Positions 35,837-44,117 of a DNA stretch of 62,837 nt are shown here, one piece after another. The stretch lies in assembly GCA_036744635.1 (NCBI GenBank), contig DAIOHQ010000002.1, forward strand, positions 1 through 62,837. The letters run 5' to 3'. This DNA comes from DAIOHQ01 sp036744635. GTDB lineage: Bacteria; Planctomycetota; Phycisphaerae; Tepidisphaerales; Tepidisphaeraceae. Below the pieces are notes generated by a model that was not told where the DNA came from, searched no databases, and saw only the letters and a list, made by a program, of their open reading frames with translations. The translations under genes were made by a program, and so were the position numbers. Positions within the stretch are counted from its first letter, which is position 1. The number at the start of each line of letters is the position of its first letter.

Positions 35837-36556
35837 CTAGCTGTTGGAGAACCACCACAATATGTCGTAAGCCGTGTGAGTTCCTGCCGTTATGCCAAAT
35901 CCACGGAACAGGAAAATAGTGCCGAAATAAATCCCCGCCAACACCCGAAAGGCAAACTTTCGCCCGTCAAACACTTCCCCCAGCCCCAAGTAATGGTATG
36001 CCCCGAAGAGCAGACCAGAAATCAGCACTATCAATAGATATCCCAGCCACTTGCGCAATTTCAGCACATCCAGGAGCAAGAGGTTGAGAAAGGTGAACGC
36101 GATCAAACGAAAGACCAACTCTTCATAAATTCCTGCTCCTAAAGCCATTACCAGTGGCTTGGCGGCCGATCCCTCGGTCGCCGCCAACGGAATTCGGGCC
36201 GCCAGAGCATTGAGCAGAATAATCGGCAGAACCAGCGCAATACTCTCGACGGCCATTCCAAAGAACGTCCCGAACTTAAGTTGCCAACTGTCGTTGCGGG
36301 CGATGTGCCAGGTGAGCAGGATGCCGACCAGGGAAAAGGCCGGCAGATACCGCCCAGTGGCGCCAAAAAAGAGAAAAAAACGCTGCAGAAGACTGGCGGC
36401 AACGATCTCCATGCCATATCGGCGGATCAGGATTTCATAGACGATGACCAGCGGCAGGAGGAACACCAAGCTGGTAAGCGGCAATTGGGACCGCTCCAAA
36501 TAACCGGCGTGTAGTATGCGCGGCGGCGCATCGGTGCTGGCGGCCGCACGGGTCAT
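35837..36556 (-). CDS. CPBP-family intramembrane metalloprotease
   Basis: A 239-residue polytopic membrane protein with about eight hydrophobic segments. The CPBP (Abi/Rce1) motifs are visible: YEELVFRL (Glu 145, Glu 146, Arg 150), a His in AYHYLG (~188), and HTAYD (His 227, Asp 231). The family cleaves peptides within the membrane, for example prenylated proteins or bacteriocin-related substrates. The ATG at 36556 overlaps the fliM stop as ATGA and has GGAGAAGA upstream, so it is translationally coupled to fliM. That pairing is unusual and hints at a role in motility or at chance co-transcription. Confidence 0.88.
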   Translation of the reverse strand: MTRAAASTDAPPRILHAGYLERSQLPLTSLVFLLPLVIVYEILIRRYGMEIVAASLLQRFFLFFGATGRYLPAFSLVGILLTWHIARNDSWQLKFGTFFGMAVESIALVLPIILLNALAARIPLAATEGSAAKPLVMALGAGIYEELVFRLIAFTFLNLLLLDVLKLRKWLGYLLIVLISGLLFGAYHYLGLGEVFDGRKFAFRVLAGIYFGTIFLFRGFGITAGTHTAYDILWWFSNS

Positions 36557-37578
36557 TTCTTCTCCGCGGGCTTGTCGGGCTCGAGTTGCTGGCACAGGCG
36601 GGTGACGCGAATGGCCCGGCTGCCGCGGAACTTGCCCAGATGGCCGAGGAACTTGTTCTTCCCCTCAACCTGGACCAGCACGTCCGCTGACGACGACTTT
36701 TCGGTGGTGATGATATCTCCGGGCTGCAGAGACAACAGATCGTTGAGGCGCATGGTGGTCTGGGCCAGAAATGCGCGCATCTCCACGGGAGCATTCTGCA
36801 CGTTCTTGGTCAGCTTGCGGACGTGATCTTCCTGCCCGCCTTTGCGCTGGTAGCTGAACCAGTTCTGCGCCGCCAGCACGCCCATGATCGGCTCAATGAC
36901 GTTGTAGGGGATGCACAAGCTCATCGTGCCGGCGCGGTTGCCCATCTTCAGGTCGAACCTGACGACGACCACGGTCTCATTGGGCGGGACGATCTGCACG
37001 AGCTGGGGATTGCTCTCGAAATCATGGACGGAAAACGTTACCGGCGTCAGGTTGCTCCATGCTTCGGAAAGGTGATGGGTGGCGCGGTCGGTGATGCGCT
37101 GAACCAGCCGCTGCTCGATCTGCGTCAGCGGCCGCTGGGGAATGAACAAATCGGCGTTGGAGCCGCCAAGCAGGCGGTCGATCACCGGGTAGACGATCAG
37201 CGGGCTGATCTCCAAACAGAGCTGCCCGTCGAGCTGGTCGGCCTTGAGCAGGTTGAAGCAGGTGGGGTTGGGCAGAGAGTGAATGAATTCGCTGTAGGTG
37301 AGCTGTTCAATATGCGCCACCGACACTTCGATGATGGTGCGGAGATATCCGGAAAGGGCAGCGCCGAAGTTGCGGCCGAAGCCTTCGTGGAGGGCTTCGA
37401 GGGCGCGCATCTGGTCTTTGGAGACGCGCTCGGGACGCTTGAAGTCGTAGGTTTGCACGTCCGCGCGCATCTGCCCGCGCGTGCTGAAGACCTGGGCGTC
37501 GTTCTCCCCCTGCACCGCCCCGGTATCCACCGCCGAGAGCAGGGCATCGACCTCGGATTGTTCCAGTACATCAGCCAA
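36553..37578 (-). CDS. fliM: Flagellar motor switch protein FliM
   Basis: 341 residues, normal length. The N-terminal CheY-P-binding segment (LEQSEVDALLSAV), the middle CheC-like domain (ALEALHEGFGRNFGAALSG, LEISPLIVYPVIDRLLGG) and the C-terminal SpoA/FliN-like domain (LLSLQPGDII) are all there. It forms part of the C-ring that sets rotation direction. The start appears to be TTG at 37578, with GGAGG nine bases upstream. No other flagellar gene is in the window, but a flagellin-glycosylation-type operon lies at 49.9-56.7 kb. Confidence 0.95.
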   Translation of the reverse strand: MADVLEQSEVDALLSAVDTGAVQGENDAQVFSTRGQMRADVQTYDFKRPERVSKDQMRALEALHEGFGRNFGAALSGYLRTIIEVSVAHIEQLTYSEFIHSLPNPTCFNLLKADQLDGQLCLEISPLIVYPVIDRLLGGSNADLFIPQRPLTQIEQRLVQRITDRATHHLSEAWSNLTPVTFSVHDFESNPQLVQIVPPNETVVVVRFDLKMGNRAGTMSLCIPYNVIEPIMGVLAAQNWFSYQRKGGQEDHVRKLTKNVQNAPVEMRAFLAQTTMRLNDLLSLQPGDIITTEKSSSADVLVQVEGKNKFLGHLGKFRGSRAIRVTRLCQQLEPDKPAEKK

Positions 37579-37660
37579 TAGTGCCAGCCTCCATGCCGGT
37601 ATTGGACATTATCGGACGTTTGGACCAGATTGCTAGAGGAGATGGTATGATCGGATCGCC

Positions 37661-37930
37661 ATGACCACCGAAGACATGCTCCAGGAATTGGAACGCGAAC
37701 CATTCGCGCCGTTGCGGCTTCACCTTGCCAGCGGGAAGTCCGTGGATATAGACGATCCAGGCTCGGCGTTTGTTCGACAGAACACGCTGTTGCTGGTTCA
37801 TCGCCTCGCCCCGCACTCGCAGGCGATCGGCAACTATGACGTGATCGCGCTGCGCCTTATTGAGCGCATCGACCAACTGGAGGCGGCCAATCGACGTGGC
37901 AAGAGCAGCGGGAAACGGCGCGGGGCGTGA
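37661..37930 (+). CDS. Small conserved protein of unknown function
   Basis: 89 residues: LEREPFAPLRLHLASGKSV, then LLVHRLAPHSQAIGNYDVIA and a basic tail. Small proteins with this FxPLRLHL pattern are common in planctomycetes and are predicted to form a small beta-rich fold. It is divergent from fliM, 82 bases apart. The start ATG is the first in frame. Confidence 0.75.
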   Translation: MTTEDMLQELEREPFAPLRLHLASGKSVDIDDPGSAFVRQNTLLLVHRLAPHSQAIGNYDVIALRLIERIDQLEAANRRGKSSGKRRGA

Positions 37931-37972
37931 ATGCGCCCGCTCATTTTTGCAATCGCAACGACGCGAGGCTAG

Positions 37973-38092
37973 TGGGTCAGTTTGGGTGCCACAGGTCGGC
38001 GTACTCGCAGACCTGTGGCTTACTGCGTCGCTACGCGGCACAGGTCTCGGAGTACCGCGACCTGTGGCACCCGGAAATTTCAAACTGACCCA
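37973..38092. repeat. 120-bp palindromic repeat, full copy
   Basis: The outer arms TGGGTCAGTTT and AAACTGACCCA and the inner arms GTGCCACAGGTC and GACCTGTGGCAC enclose a central GCGTCGCTACGC stem. The right half matches 1-69. It ends 18 bases from the rsgA stop codon on the opposite strand. No protein is encoded. Confidence 0.9.
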
Positions 38093-38110
38093 TTGCCGAC
38101 GCGAGCGGGG

Positions 38111-39166
38111 TCATCGCGCATGGCCGGGTAAGCCTGCGACAATGCGCTGATAGCTCTCGACGCGCCAGGGCGGAGCGGTTTCGGATTCCACATCGGGGAA
38201 AAATTGCCGGAGATTTTCGGCGGTGACACCCCACAGGCCGAAGACTTTGACGCCGGGGGTGTCGATCACCGCCCCGCCAAAATCCAGTGGATAGCGGCGG
38301 GCGGAACTGGTGGTGTGGCGGCCTTTGTTGGTGAAGGCGCTGACGTCGCCGATGCGCAGGTCGAGGGAAGGCTGAATCGAGCGAATCAGGCTGCTCTTGC
38401 CGACGCCGCTGTGTCCGGCCAGAACGGTAATCTTGTCCTTGAGCAGCCCGCGAAGCTCATCGAGCCCAATGCGCTGCTCGACGCTGGTTTGCAGCGAGCG
38501 GATGCCAAGCCTGCTGTAATGGCGGAGGGCATCGGCGGCGCGAACGCCATCTTCATCCTCGGCATCCTCGGGAAGGTCCATCTTATTCAGGCAGATGATC
38601 GGGGCCAGGCCGCCGGATTCCGCCGCGATCAGCATGCGGTCGATGAGTCCCCACTTGACGGCCGGGTCGCGCAGGCTGGCGACGATCAGCATCTGATCGG
38701 CATTGGCGACGATGGGGTGCTGGTCGACGCCTTTGAAGCTCTCCGTGCGGGTGAGCACGGTCTTGCGGGGAAGGATGGATTCGATGATCGCTTCGGGCTG
38801 GTTTGCTTCGTTGGTGACGCCCGATTCGCGGAAGCGGACGAAGTCGCCGACCACGATGGAAGTCTCGGCGACTTTGTTGAGGGTCTTGCGGACGGTACAC
38901 AGAAGCGTCTTGTTTTCCTGCTGCACTTCGTAGTAGAGGGAGAAGACCTGGATGACCTGGCCAACCGGCAGGCCGGCGACGTCGGCCGCCTCCTGCTCGC
39001 CGGCACGCAGGGCGGTGGTGCGCAGGATCTTGTTCTGCTGGGCGTCTTTGTTGCGCTGGGAAAAACGCTGGCCGGGGTCGATGCGGTCTTCATCCATATC
39101 GCCGCTGAAATAGCGGCCGGTAAGGTCTTTCTCGCGCGGTCCTTTCTTGCGGCGTCGTTCGCTCAT
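38111..39166 (-). CDS. rsgA: Ribosome small-subunit GTPase RsgA lacking the zinc knuckle
   Basis: A 351-residue circularly permuted GTPase for 30S maturation. The OB-fold (VGDFVRFRESG), then G4 (NKMDL), G1 (GHSGVGKSSL) and G3 (DTPG) in the permuted order are intact, as is the RHTT switch. After LRQFFPDVES the family normally has a ~30-residue zinc-binding loop (C-x5-C-x-H-x5-C) before the last helix. Here the sequence goes straight to RVESYQRIVAGL, the final helix, with no Cys at all. The start ATG at 39166 gives the usual basic N-terminal tail; an ATG eight codons earlier is possible. It is divergent from purF. Confidence 0.93.
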   Translation of the reverse strand: MSERRRKKGPREKDLTGRYFSGDMDEDRIDPGQRFSQRNKDAQQNKILRTTALRAGEQEAADVAGLPVGQVIQVFSLYYEVQQENKTLLCTVRKTLNKVAETSIVVGDFVRFRESGVTNEANQPEAIIESILPRKTVLTRTESFKGVDQHPIVANADQMLIVASLRDPAVKWGLIDRMLIAAESGGLAPIICLNKMDLPEDAEDEDGVRAADALRHYSRLGIRSLQTSVEQRIGLDELRGLLKDKITVLAGHSGVGKSSLIRSIQPSLDLRIGDVSAFTNKGRHTTSSARRYPLDFGGAVIDTPGVKVFGLWGVTAENLRQFFPDVESETAPPWRVESYQRIVAGLPGHAR

Positions 39167-39292
39167 GCGGGTGCATGATGCGTCAAGCATCGCGGGAAAA
39201 CAATGGAAGCCCGCACGTCGAAGGATTATAATGCTGGTGTGCCGCCGCCACTGTTTGACCCCCGCCCCCCCGTGAACTAAGCTTTGGCCTTG

Positions 39293-40819
39293 ATGCGGCG
39301 GCTCTTACCGGCCGCCGCAGCATTCCTGCAACGCATCGACACCGACCGATTGATCTCGCGAACATTGGAGCGGCACTTGGCAGTCTCGCTTGAACTATTC
39401 GAGGAGTACGAGAAGAAGGAAAAGTGCGGCCTCTTCGGCGTGTGGGGGCCGGCCGAGGCGTCGCAGGTGGTCTACCAGGGACTCTTCGCCCAGCAGCATC
39501 GCGGGCAGGAGTCGGCCGGCATCGTGGTGTCGGATGGGACAACGCTCAACGGCCACGCGGGAATGGGTTTGGTCTCGCAGGTGTTCGCCCCGCGCATGCT
39601 GCGCGAGGAACTGGCCGGCCACGCCGCCATCGGGCATGTTCGCTATTCCACCACGGGCTCCAGCAAATTGTGCAACGCCCAGCCGCTGCTGCGCGAATAT
39701 CTGATGGGTCCTGTCGCGGTGGCGCACAACGGGAATCTCATCAACGCCCAGCTTCTGCGCCGGCAGTACGAAGAACACGGGCACATTTTCCAATCCACCA
39801 CCGATACCGAGATCATCGTTCACCTGCTGGCCAAGCCAACCCACGTGGAAAAGCACGACCCGCTGCCGCACGTGCTGAAGCATCTGCAGGGCGCCTTCAG
39901 CCTGCTGTTTTTGTTCCCCAACCGCATGGAAGCCTGCCGCGACCCGTGGGGGATTCGCCCGCTGGCGTTGGGCAAGACCCACGATGGCCACTGGTGCGTG
40001 GCCAGCGAGACCTGCGCCTTCGATGCCATCGACGCCGAATACGTGCGCGATGTCGAGCCGGGCGAGATCGTACGGATCGACGATCATGGGCTGACTTCGC
40101 GGACGTTCGACGTGCCGGCGCCGGAACTGGCGCACTGCGTCTTCGAGCACGTTTATTTCGCGAACCCCGCCAGCAAGATTTTCGGGCAGACGGTACACAC
40201 CGTCCGCCAGCAGATGGGCCGGCAACTGGCGCGGGAAGCATCGGTCGAGGCGGATTATGTGATGCCGATGCCCGATTCCGGCCGCTCGGCCGCGCTGGGG
40301 TATGCCAACGAGTCTGGCATTCAGTTCAATGAAGGGATCGTCCCGAACCGCTTCGTCGGCCGGACCTTCATCCTGCCCAACCAGCTTCAGCGCGACCGGG
40401 CGGTGGCGATGAAGCTGAACATCATTCCCGACGTGGTGCGGGACAGGCGAATCATCATCGTCGAGGATTCGATCGTGCGCGGAACCACCACGCGCTCCAA
40501 GATGCGCGCCATCCGCCGCGCCGGGGCCAAGGAAATTCACCTGCGCGTCTCCTGCCCGCCCATCCGCCATCCCTGCTTTTACGGCATCGATTTTCCCACC
40601 AGCGCCGAGCTGATCGCGCACAATCGCACCGTGCAGCAGATCGCGGATTTCCTCGAGGTGGACAGCCTGGCCTACCTTTCATTGGACGGGATGCTGGCGT
40701 GCATGAAGCACGACAAAAGCAATTACTGCACCGCGTGCTGGAGCGGGCATTACAAAATTCCGATCGACGCCCCGCAGAGCAAATTCAGCTTCGAGCGCGA
40801 CCAGCTCAAGATGTTCTGA
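39293..40819 (+). CDS. purF: Amidophosphoribosyltransferase (4Fe-4S, propeptide type)
   Basis: About 508 residues, catalysing the first step of purine synthesis (PRPP + glutamine). The class II glutaminase nucleophile is in KCGLFGVWG, the PRPP loop is in IIIVEDSIVRGTT, and cysteines matching the Bacillus-type 4Fe-4S ligands are visible in LAHCVFEHVY, RVSCPPIRHPC and NYCTACWSG. As in Bacillus, the Cys must be exposed by removing a propeptide. The only upstream ATG gives a 44-residue propeptide, longer than usual; a non-ATG start closer to EEYEKKEKC is possible. Confidence 0.95.
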   Translation: MRRLLPAAAAFLQRIDTDRLISRTLERHLAVSLELFEEYEKKEKCGLFGVWGPAEASQVVYQGLFAQQHRGQESAGIVVSDGTTLNGHAGMGLVSQVFAPRMLREELAGHAAIGHVRYSTTGSSKLCNAQPLLREYLMGPVAVAHNGNLINAQLLRRQYEEHGHIFQSTTDTEIIVHLLAKPTHVEKHDPLPHVLKHLQGAFSLLFLFPNRMEACRDPWGIRPLALGKTHDGHWCVASETCAFDAIDAEYVRDVEPGEIVRIDDHGLTSRTFDVPAPELAHCVFEHVYFANPASKIFGQTVHTVRQQMGRQLAREASVEADYVMPMPDSGRSAALGYANESGIQFNEGIVPNRFVGRTFILPNQLQRDRAVAMKLNIIPDVVRDRRIIIVEDSIVRGTTTRSKMRAIRRAGAKEIHLRVSCPPIRHPCFYGIDFPTSAELIAHNRTVQQIADFLEVDSLAYLSLDGMLACMKHDKSNYCTACWSGHYKIPIDAPQSKFSFERDQLKMF

Positions 40820-41023
40820 TAATTCGCGAAAAATGTGTTGCGCGCCACATCGGCGAACGATGGGCGGGGCGCGCTGGCACAATGTTATCGGAACTCCTCT
40901 CGCGCTATTTCCTGCACCATGTCAATAAGGGGCGATCCATTTTCGGCCGATGAAATCTTGGAAGGTGCGACTTGCATCCCGCGGCGTTTGCCGCTGGTCA
41001 GGCCCCGCCAGGAAGAGATTCAC

Positions 41024-43681
41024 ATGAGCCTGCGCACCAAAATATTGATCAGCATTGGCGCTACCGCCTTGATCCTGCTCACGGTGCTGGATCACGTTCT
41101 AAGCAACATCCTCATGGAGGGCTTCGCCCGCGTCGAGCAGCGCGACACCCGCCAGAACGCCCATCGCGCCGGAGATTCAGTCGAGGTGGCGCTCAACAAC
41201 CTGCACACGCGCTCGGCCGACTGGGCGGCGTGGGATGAGGCCGATAAGTTTGTCCGCGAAGCGAACCAGGACTTCCTGAAATCAAATCTGCAGGATGTGA
41301 CGATGGTCGACCTGAAGGTCAACCTGATCGCGTTCATTGCCCCCGACGGCAAGCTGGTTTACGCCAAGGCGGCGGACATCGAAACCGGTGAGATCCAACC
41401 CGTGCCGGCGAGCGCGATGGGGCACTTCGCCGCCGACAGCCCCCTGATTCAATTCAAATCGACCGATGATTCGCACCAGGGCATTTTGATGCTGCCCGAG
41501 GGCCCGATGCTGGTGAGCTGCCGGCCGATCACGCCCACCGACCATTCCGGACCGATCCACGGAGCACTCATCTTCGGACGCAATCTGAACGATGCGCGGA
41601 TCAAGGAACTGTCCACTGCGATGCACATGCCGCTGATGCTTCGAGCCATCAATGACGCCGCGCTGGACGGAACCTGGAAGACCGCCGCCGCTGCCCTGCG
41701 CAATGACAAAGATGCGACTCCCACCCTGGCCGCGCCATTGAACGATGCGTTCATCGCCGGCTATGCGATGCTCCGCGATATCTACGGCAAACCGGCGCTG
41801 CTGGTGCAGGCGGAGATCGACCGGGAGATCTATCAGCAGGGGCTGGCGACGCTGGTTTACGTCAGCAAAGCGCTGCTGCTGGTCTCGATCGTCTTCTGCC
41901 CGGTGATGGTGGTGCTGGTGGAGACGTCGGTGGTCTCGCGGCTGGTGAAGCTCAGCCGCGAAGTGGCCCGGATAGGCAGCAGCGGCGACAAGGGCGCGCG
42001 GGTGAAGGAAACGGGCAGCCGCGAAATGGCCAGCCTCGGGCGCAGCATCAATGGGATGCTCGACGCCCTGCAGACCATCGAGGAAGAAGCGCGGCGGGCG
42101 CGGCATGCCGCCGAGGAATCCAGTCAGGCCAAGAGTGCATTCCTGGCCAACATGAGTCACGAGATCCGCACGCCAATGACCTCGATCATCGGGTACGCCG
42201 ACCTGATGCTCGATCCCACCCAGACGTCGGATGATCGGTTCAACTGCATCGACACCATTCGCCGCAACGGCGATCACCTGCTGAGCGTGATCAACGATGT
42301 CCTGGACATCTCCAAGATCGAAGCCGGCAAGATGCACGTTGAGCGCATCGCCTGCTCGCCGTTCCAGATCATCTCGGAGGTGGCGTCGCTGATGCGCGGC
42401 CGGGCGCTCAGCAAGAAGCTGAGCTTCGAGGTGGCATACCACGGCGCCCTGCCGGCGACGATCCGGACCGATCCCACCCGGCTGCGCCAGATCCTGATCA
42501 ACCTGATTGGCAACGCGATCAAGTTTACGGACATCGGACGGGTGCTGATGATGGTGAAGTGCATCCCGCCGGCCGGCGATGGCGAGCCGATGCTGCGCTT
42601 CGATGTCAGCGACACCGGCATCGGCATGAGCGATCAGCAGCTTGACCGCATCTTCCAGCCCTTCAGCCAGGCCGACAGCTCGACCACGCGCCGCTATGGC
42701 GGCACCGGCCTTGGACTGACGATCTGCAAGCACCTGGCGGAGATGCTCGGCGGGTCGATCCAGGTCACCAGCCTGCCCGGCCACGGCAGCACCTTCTCAG
42801 TGACGACCGCCACCGGACCGCTCGAACAGGTGGAAATGGTGGCAGAGCCGCGCGAAGTTGCCCCCGCGGAGCTGGCCGCGCCCATCAATCCAACCTTGAG
42901 CGGCCGCGTGCTGCTCGCCGAGGACGGAGTCGATAACCAGAAATTGCTCTCGCTCTATCTGCGCAAAGCAGGCATCGATGTAACGCTCGCCGATAATGGC
43001 GACATGGCCTGCGACCAGGCGATCATCTCCCTGCGCGATGGCCATCCCTTCGACGTGATCCTGATGGACATGCAGATGCCCGTGCTCGACGGCTACGGCG
43101 CCACCATGCAGCTTCGCAGCCGCGGATATCAAGGGACCATCATTGCCCTGACGGCGCACGCGATGGCCGAGGACCGCGCCAAGTGCCTGCGCGCCGGCTG
43201 CACCGACTATCTGAGCAAGCCGATCACCAGGCAGAAGCTGCTGGAGATGGTGGGATCCTATTTGGAGAAGGCGCGGGCGGCGGCCCCACAAGTCGAAACT
43301 CGCGACACAGCACATGTCGACGCGCCCGCCGGCCCGATTTCCAGCACGCTGAACGGTGATGCGGAGGTGCAGGAACTGGTGACGAATTACGTGAACTATC
43401 TGCCCGGTCAGGTGCAGCGCATGCAGGAGATGATGCGCGCTGGAGACCTGCAGGAGCTCGGCCGCCTGGTGCATCAGATCAAGGGGACCGGCGGACTCTA
43501 TGGCTTCATGCAGGTGACGCAAATAGCCGCCGCGGCCGAGCAGGAGCTGCGCCTGGAAGCGCCCCTGGAATCCATCCAGCGCCAGGTGGATGCCCTGATT
43601 GAGACTCTCCAGCGCGTTGAGGGGTACACCGGCAATGCATGTTCCGCTTCCGCGGATGGAAAAATTGTCAGTGGCACGTGA
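41024..43681 (+). CDS. Membrane hybrid sensor histidine kinase (CHASE4-like, HisKA, HATPase, REC, Hpt)
   Basis: An 885-residue membrane kinase. Two transmembrane helices (~5-25 and ~275-300) flank a ~250-residue periplasmic domain that resembles CHASE4 (LHTRSADWAAWDEADKFV). A HAMP-like region, HisKA (MSHEIRTPMT, His 379), HATPase_c (DTGIGM and GGTGLGLTICK), a receiver domain (ILMDMQMP, Asp 682) and a C-terminal Hpt domain (LVHQIKGTGG, His 817) follow. All phosphorelay residues are present. AGGAAGAG precedes the ATG at 41024. No response regulator with an output domain is adjacent, so its target lies elsewhere. Confidence 0.93.
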   Translation: MSLRTKILISIGATALILLTVLDHVLSNILMEGFARVEQRDTRQNAHRAGDSVEVALNNLHTRSADWAAWDEADKFVREANQDFLKSNLQDVTMVDLKVNLIAFIAPDGKLVYAKAADIETGEIQPVPASAMGHFAADSPLIQFKSTDDSHQGILMLPEGPMLVSCRPITPTDHSGPIHGALIFGRNLNDARIKELSTAMHMPLMLRAINDAALDGTWKTAAAALRNDKDATPTLAAPLNDAFIAGYAMLRDIYGKPALLVQAEIDREIYQQGLATLVYVSKALLLVSIVFCPVMVVLVETSVVSRLVKLSREVARIGSSGDKGARVKETGSREMASLGRSINGMLDALQTIEEEARRARHAAEESSQAKSAFLANMSHEIRTPMTSIIGYADLMLDPTQTSDDRFNCIDTIRRNGDHLLSVINDVLDISKIEAGKMHVERIACSPFQIISEVASLMRGRALSKKLSFEVAYHGALPATIRTDPTRLRQILINLIGNAIKFTDIGRVLMMVKCIPPAGDGEPMLRFDVSDTGIGMSDQQLDRIFQPFSQADSSTTRRYGGTGLGLTICKHLAEMLGGSIQVTSLPGHGSTFSVTTATGPLEQVEMVAEPREVAPAELAAPINPTLSGRVLLAEDGVDNQKLLSLYLRKAGIDVTLADNGDMACDQAIISLRDGHPFDVILMDMQMPVLDGYGATMQLRSRGYQGTIIALTAHAMAEDRAKCLRAGCTDYLSKPITRQKLLEMVGSYLEKARAAAPQVETRDTAHVDAPAGPISSTLNGDAEVQELVTNYVNYLPGQVQRMQEMMRAGDLQELGRLVHQIKGTGGLYGFMQVTQIAAAAEQELRLEAPLESIQRQVDALIETLQRVEGYTGNACSASADGKIVSGT

Positions 43682-43704
43682 GCATCGCCAAGGCGCTGCT
43701 GGCC

Positions 43705-43764
43705 GAGGGTGAAACGGGGACGCACCTATTATTGGAGGGTGAAACGGGGACGCACCTAGTATTG
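43705..43764 (+). repeat. Two tandem copies of a 30-base unit
   Basis: The units at 43705-43734 and 43735-43764 differ by one base. Each contains GGTGAAACGGGGACGCACCT. The segment just after contains CAATAATA, complementary to the unit's TATTATTG, so the array can fold. It starts 23 bases after the kinase stop. Confidence 0.9.
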
Positions 43765-44025
43765 CGATCCCGCCCAATAATACGATCCCAACCCCATCAA
43801 AATACCGGCCAAATCGTAGACAATTTCCCTTGACATGTTGACATGCTCTGTACACTGCACTTTGCACTGCCGCGAATGTCCCACTCGCCAACAAATTGCC
43901 TAAGTTCCCAAAATGACACAACCACAGTAGCAACAGCGATTTATATCATCCCAATGTCCCACAATGTCGCAGAATGTCCCACATTTCATTTTCACTCCCC
44001 CCCCCGCAATCCAAAACCCATTTAG

Positions 44026-44117
44026 TCCTACAACGCTACGTCGTCTCATTTCCCCCTCTCCTGGTACTCCGGGAGAGGGTCGGGGTGAGGGTTTGTGTGC
44101 CAAGCAGCGTTGTAGGA
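44026..44117. repeat. 92-bp element with perfect 12-bp terminal inverted repeats
   Basis: TCCTACAACGCT at 44026-44037 is the exact reverse complement of AGCGTTGTAGGA at 44106-44117. Inside lies CCCTCTCC...GGAGAGGG, another stem. The element abuts the stop codon of the ABC transporter gene directly (44118-44120). Confidence 0.85.

Larger units (their letters stand above)
43682..44117. other. Repeat-rich intergenic region
   Basis: 436 bases between the kinase gene and the stop of the opposing ABC transporter gene. It holds a 30-base tandem duplication, an unusually A/T-rich stretch (~43800-44000) with repeated AATGTCCCA-type words, and a 92-base inverted-repeat element. No coding or RNA gene is recognised. 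Confidence 0.6.

Noticed and set aside
43705..43764. Possible CRISPR array from the tandem 30-base units
   Set aside because: The units abut directly with no spacer.
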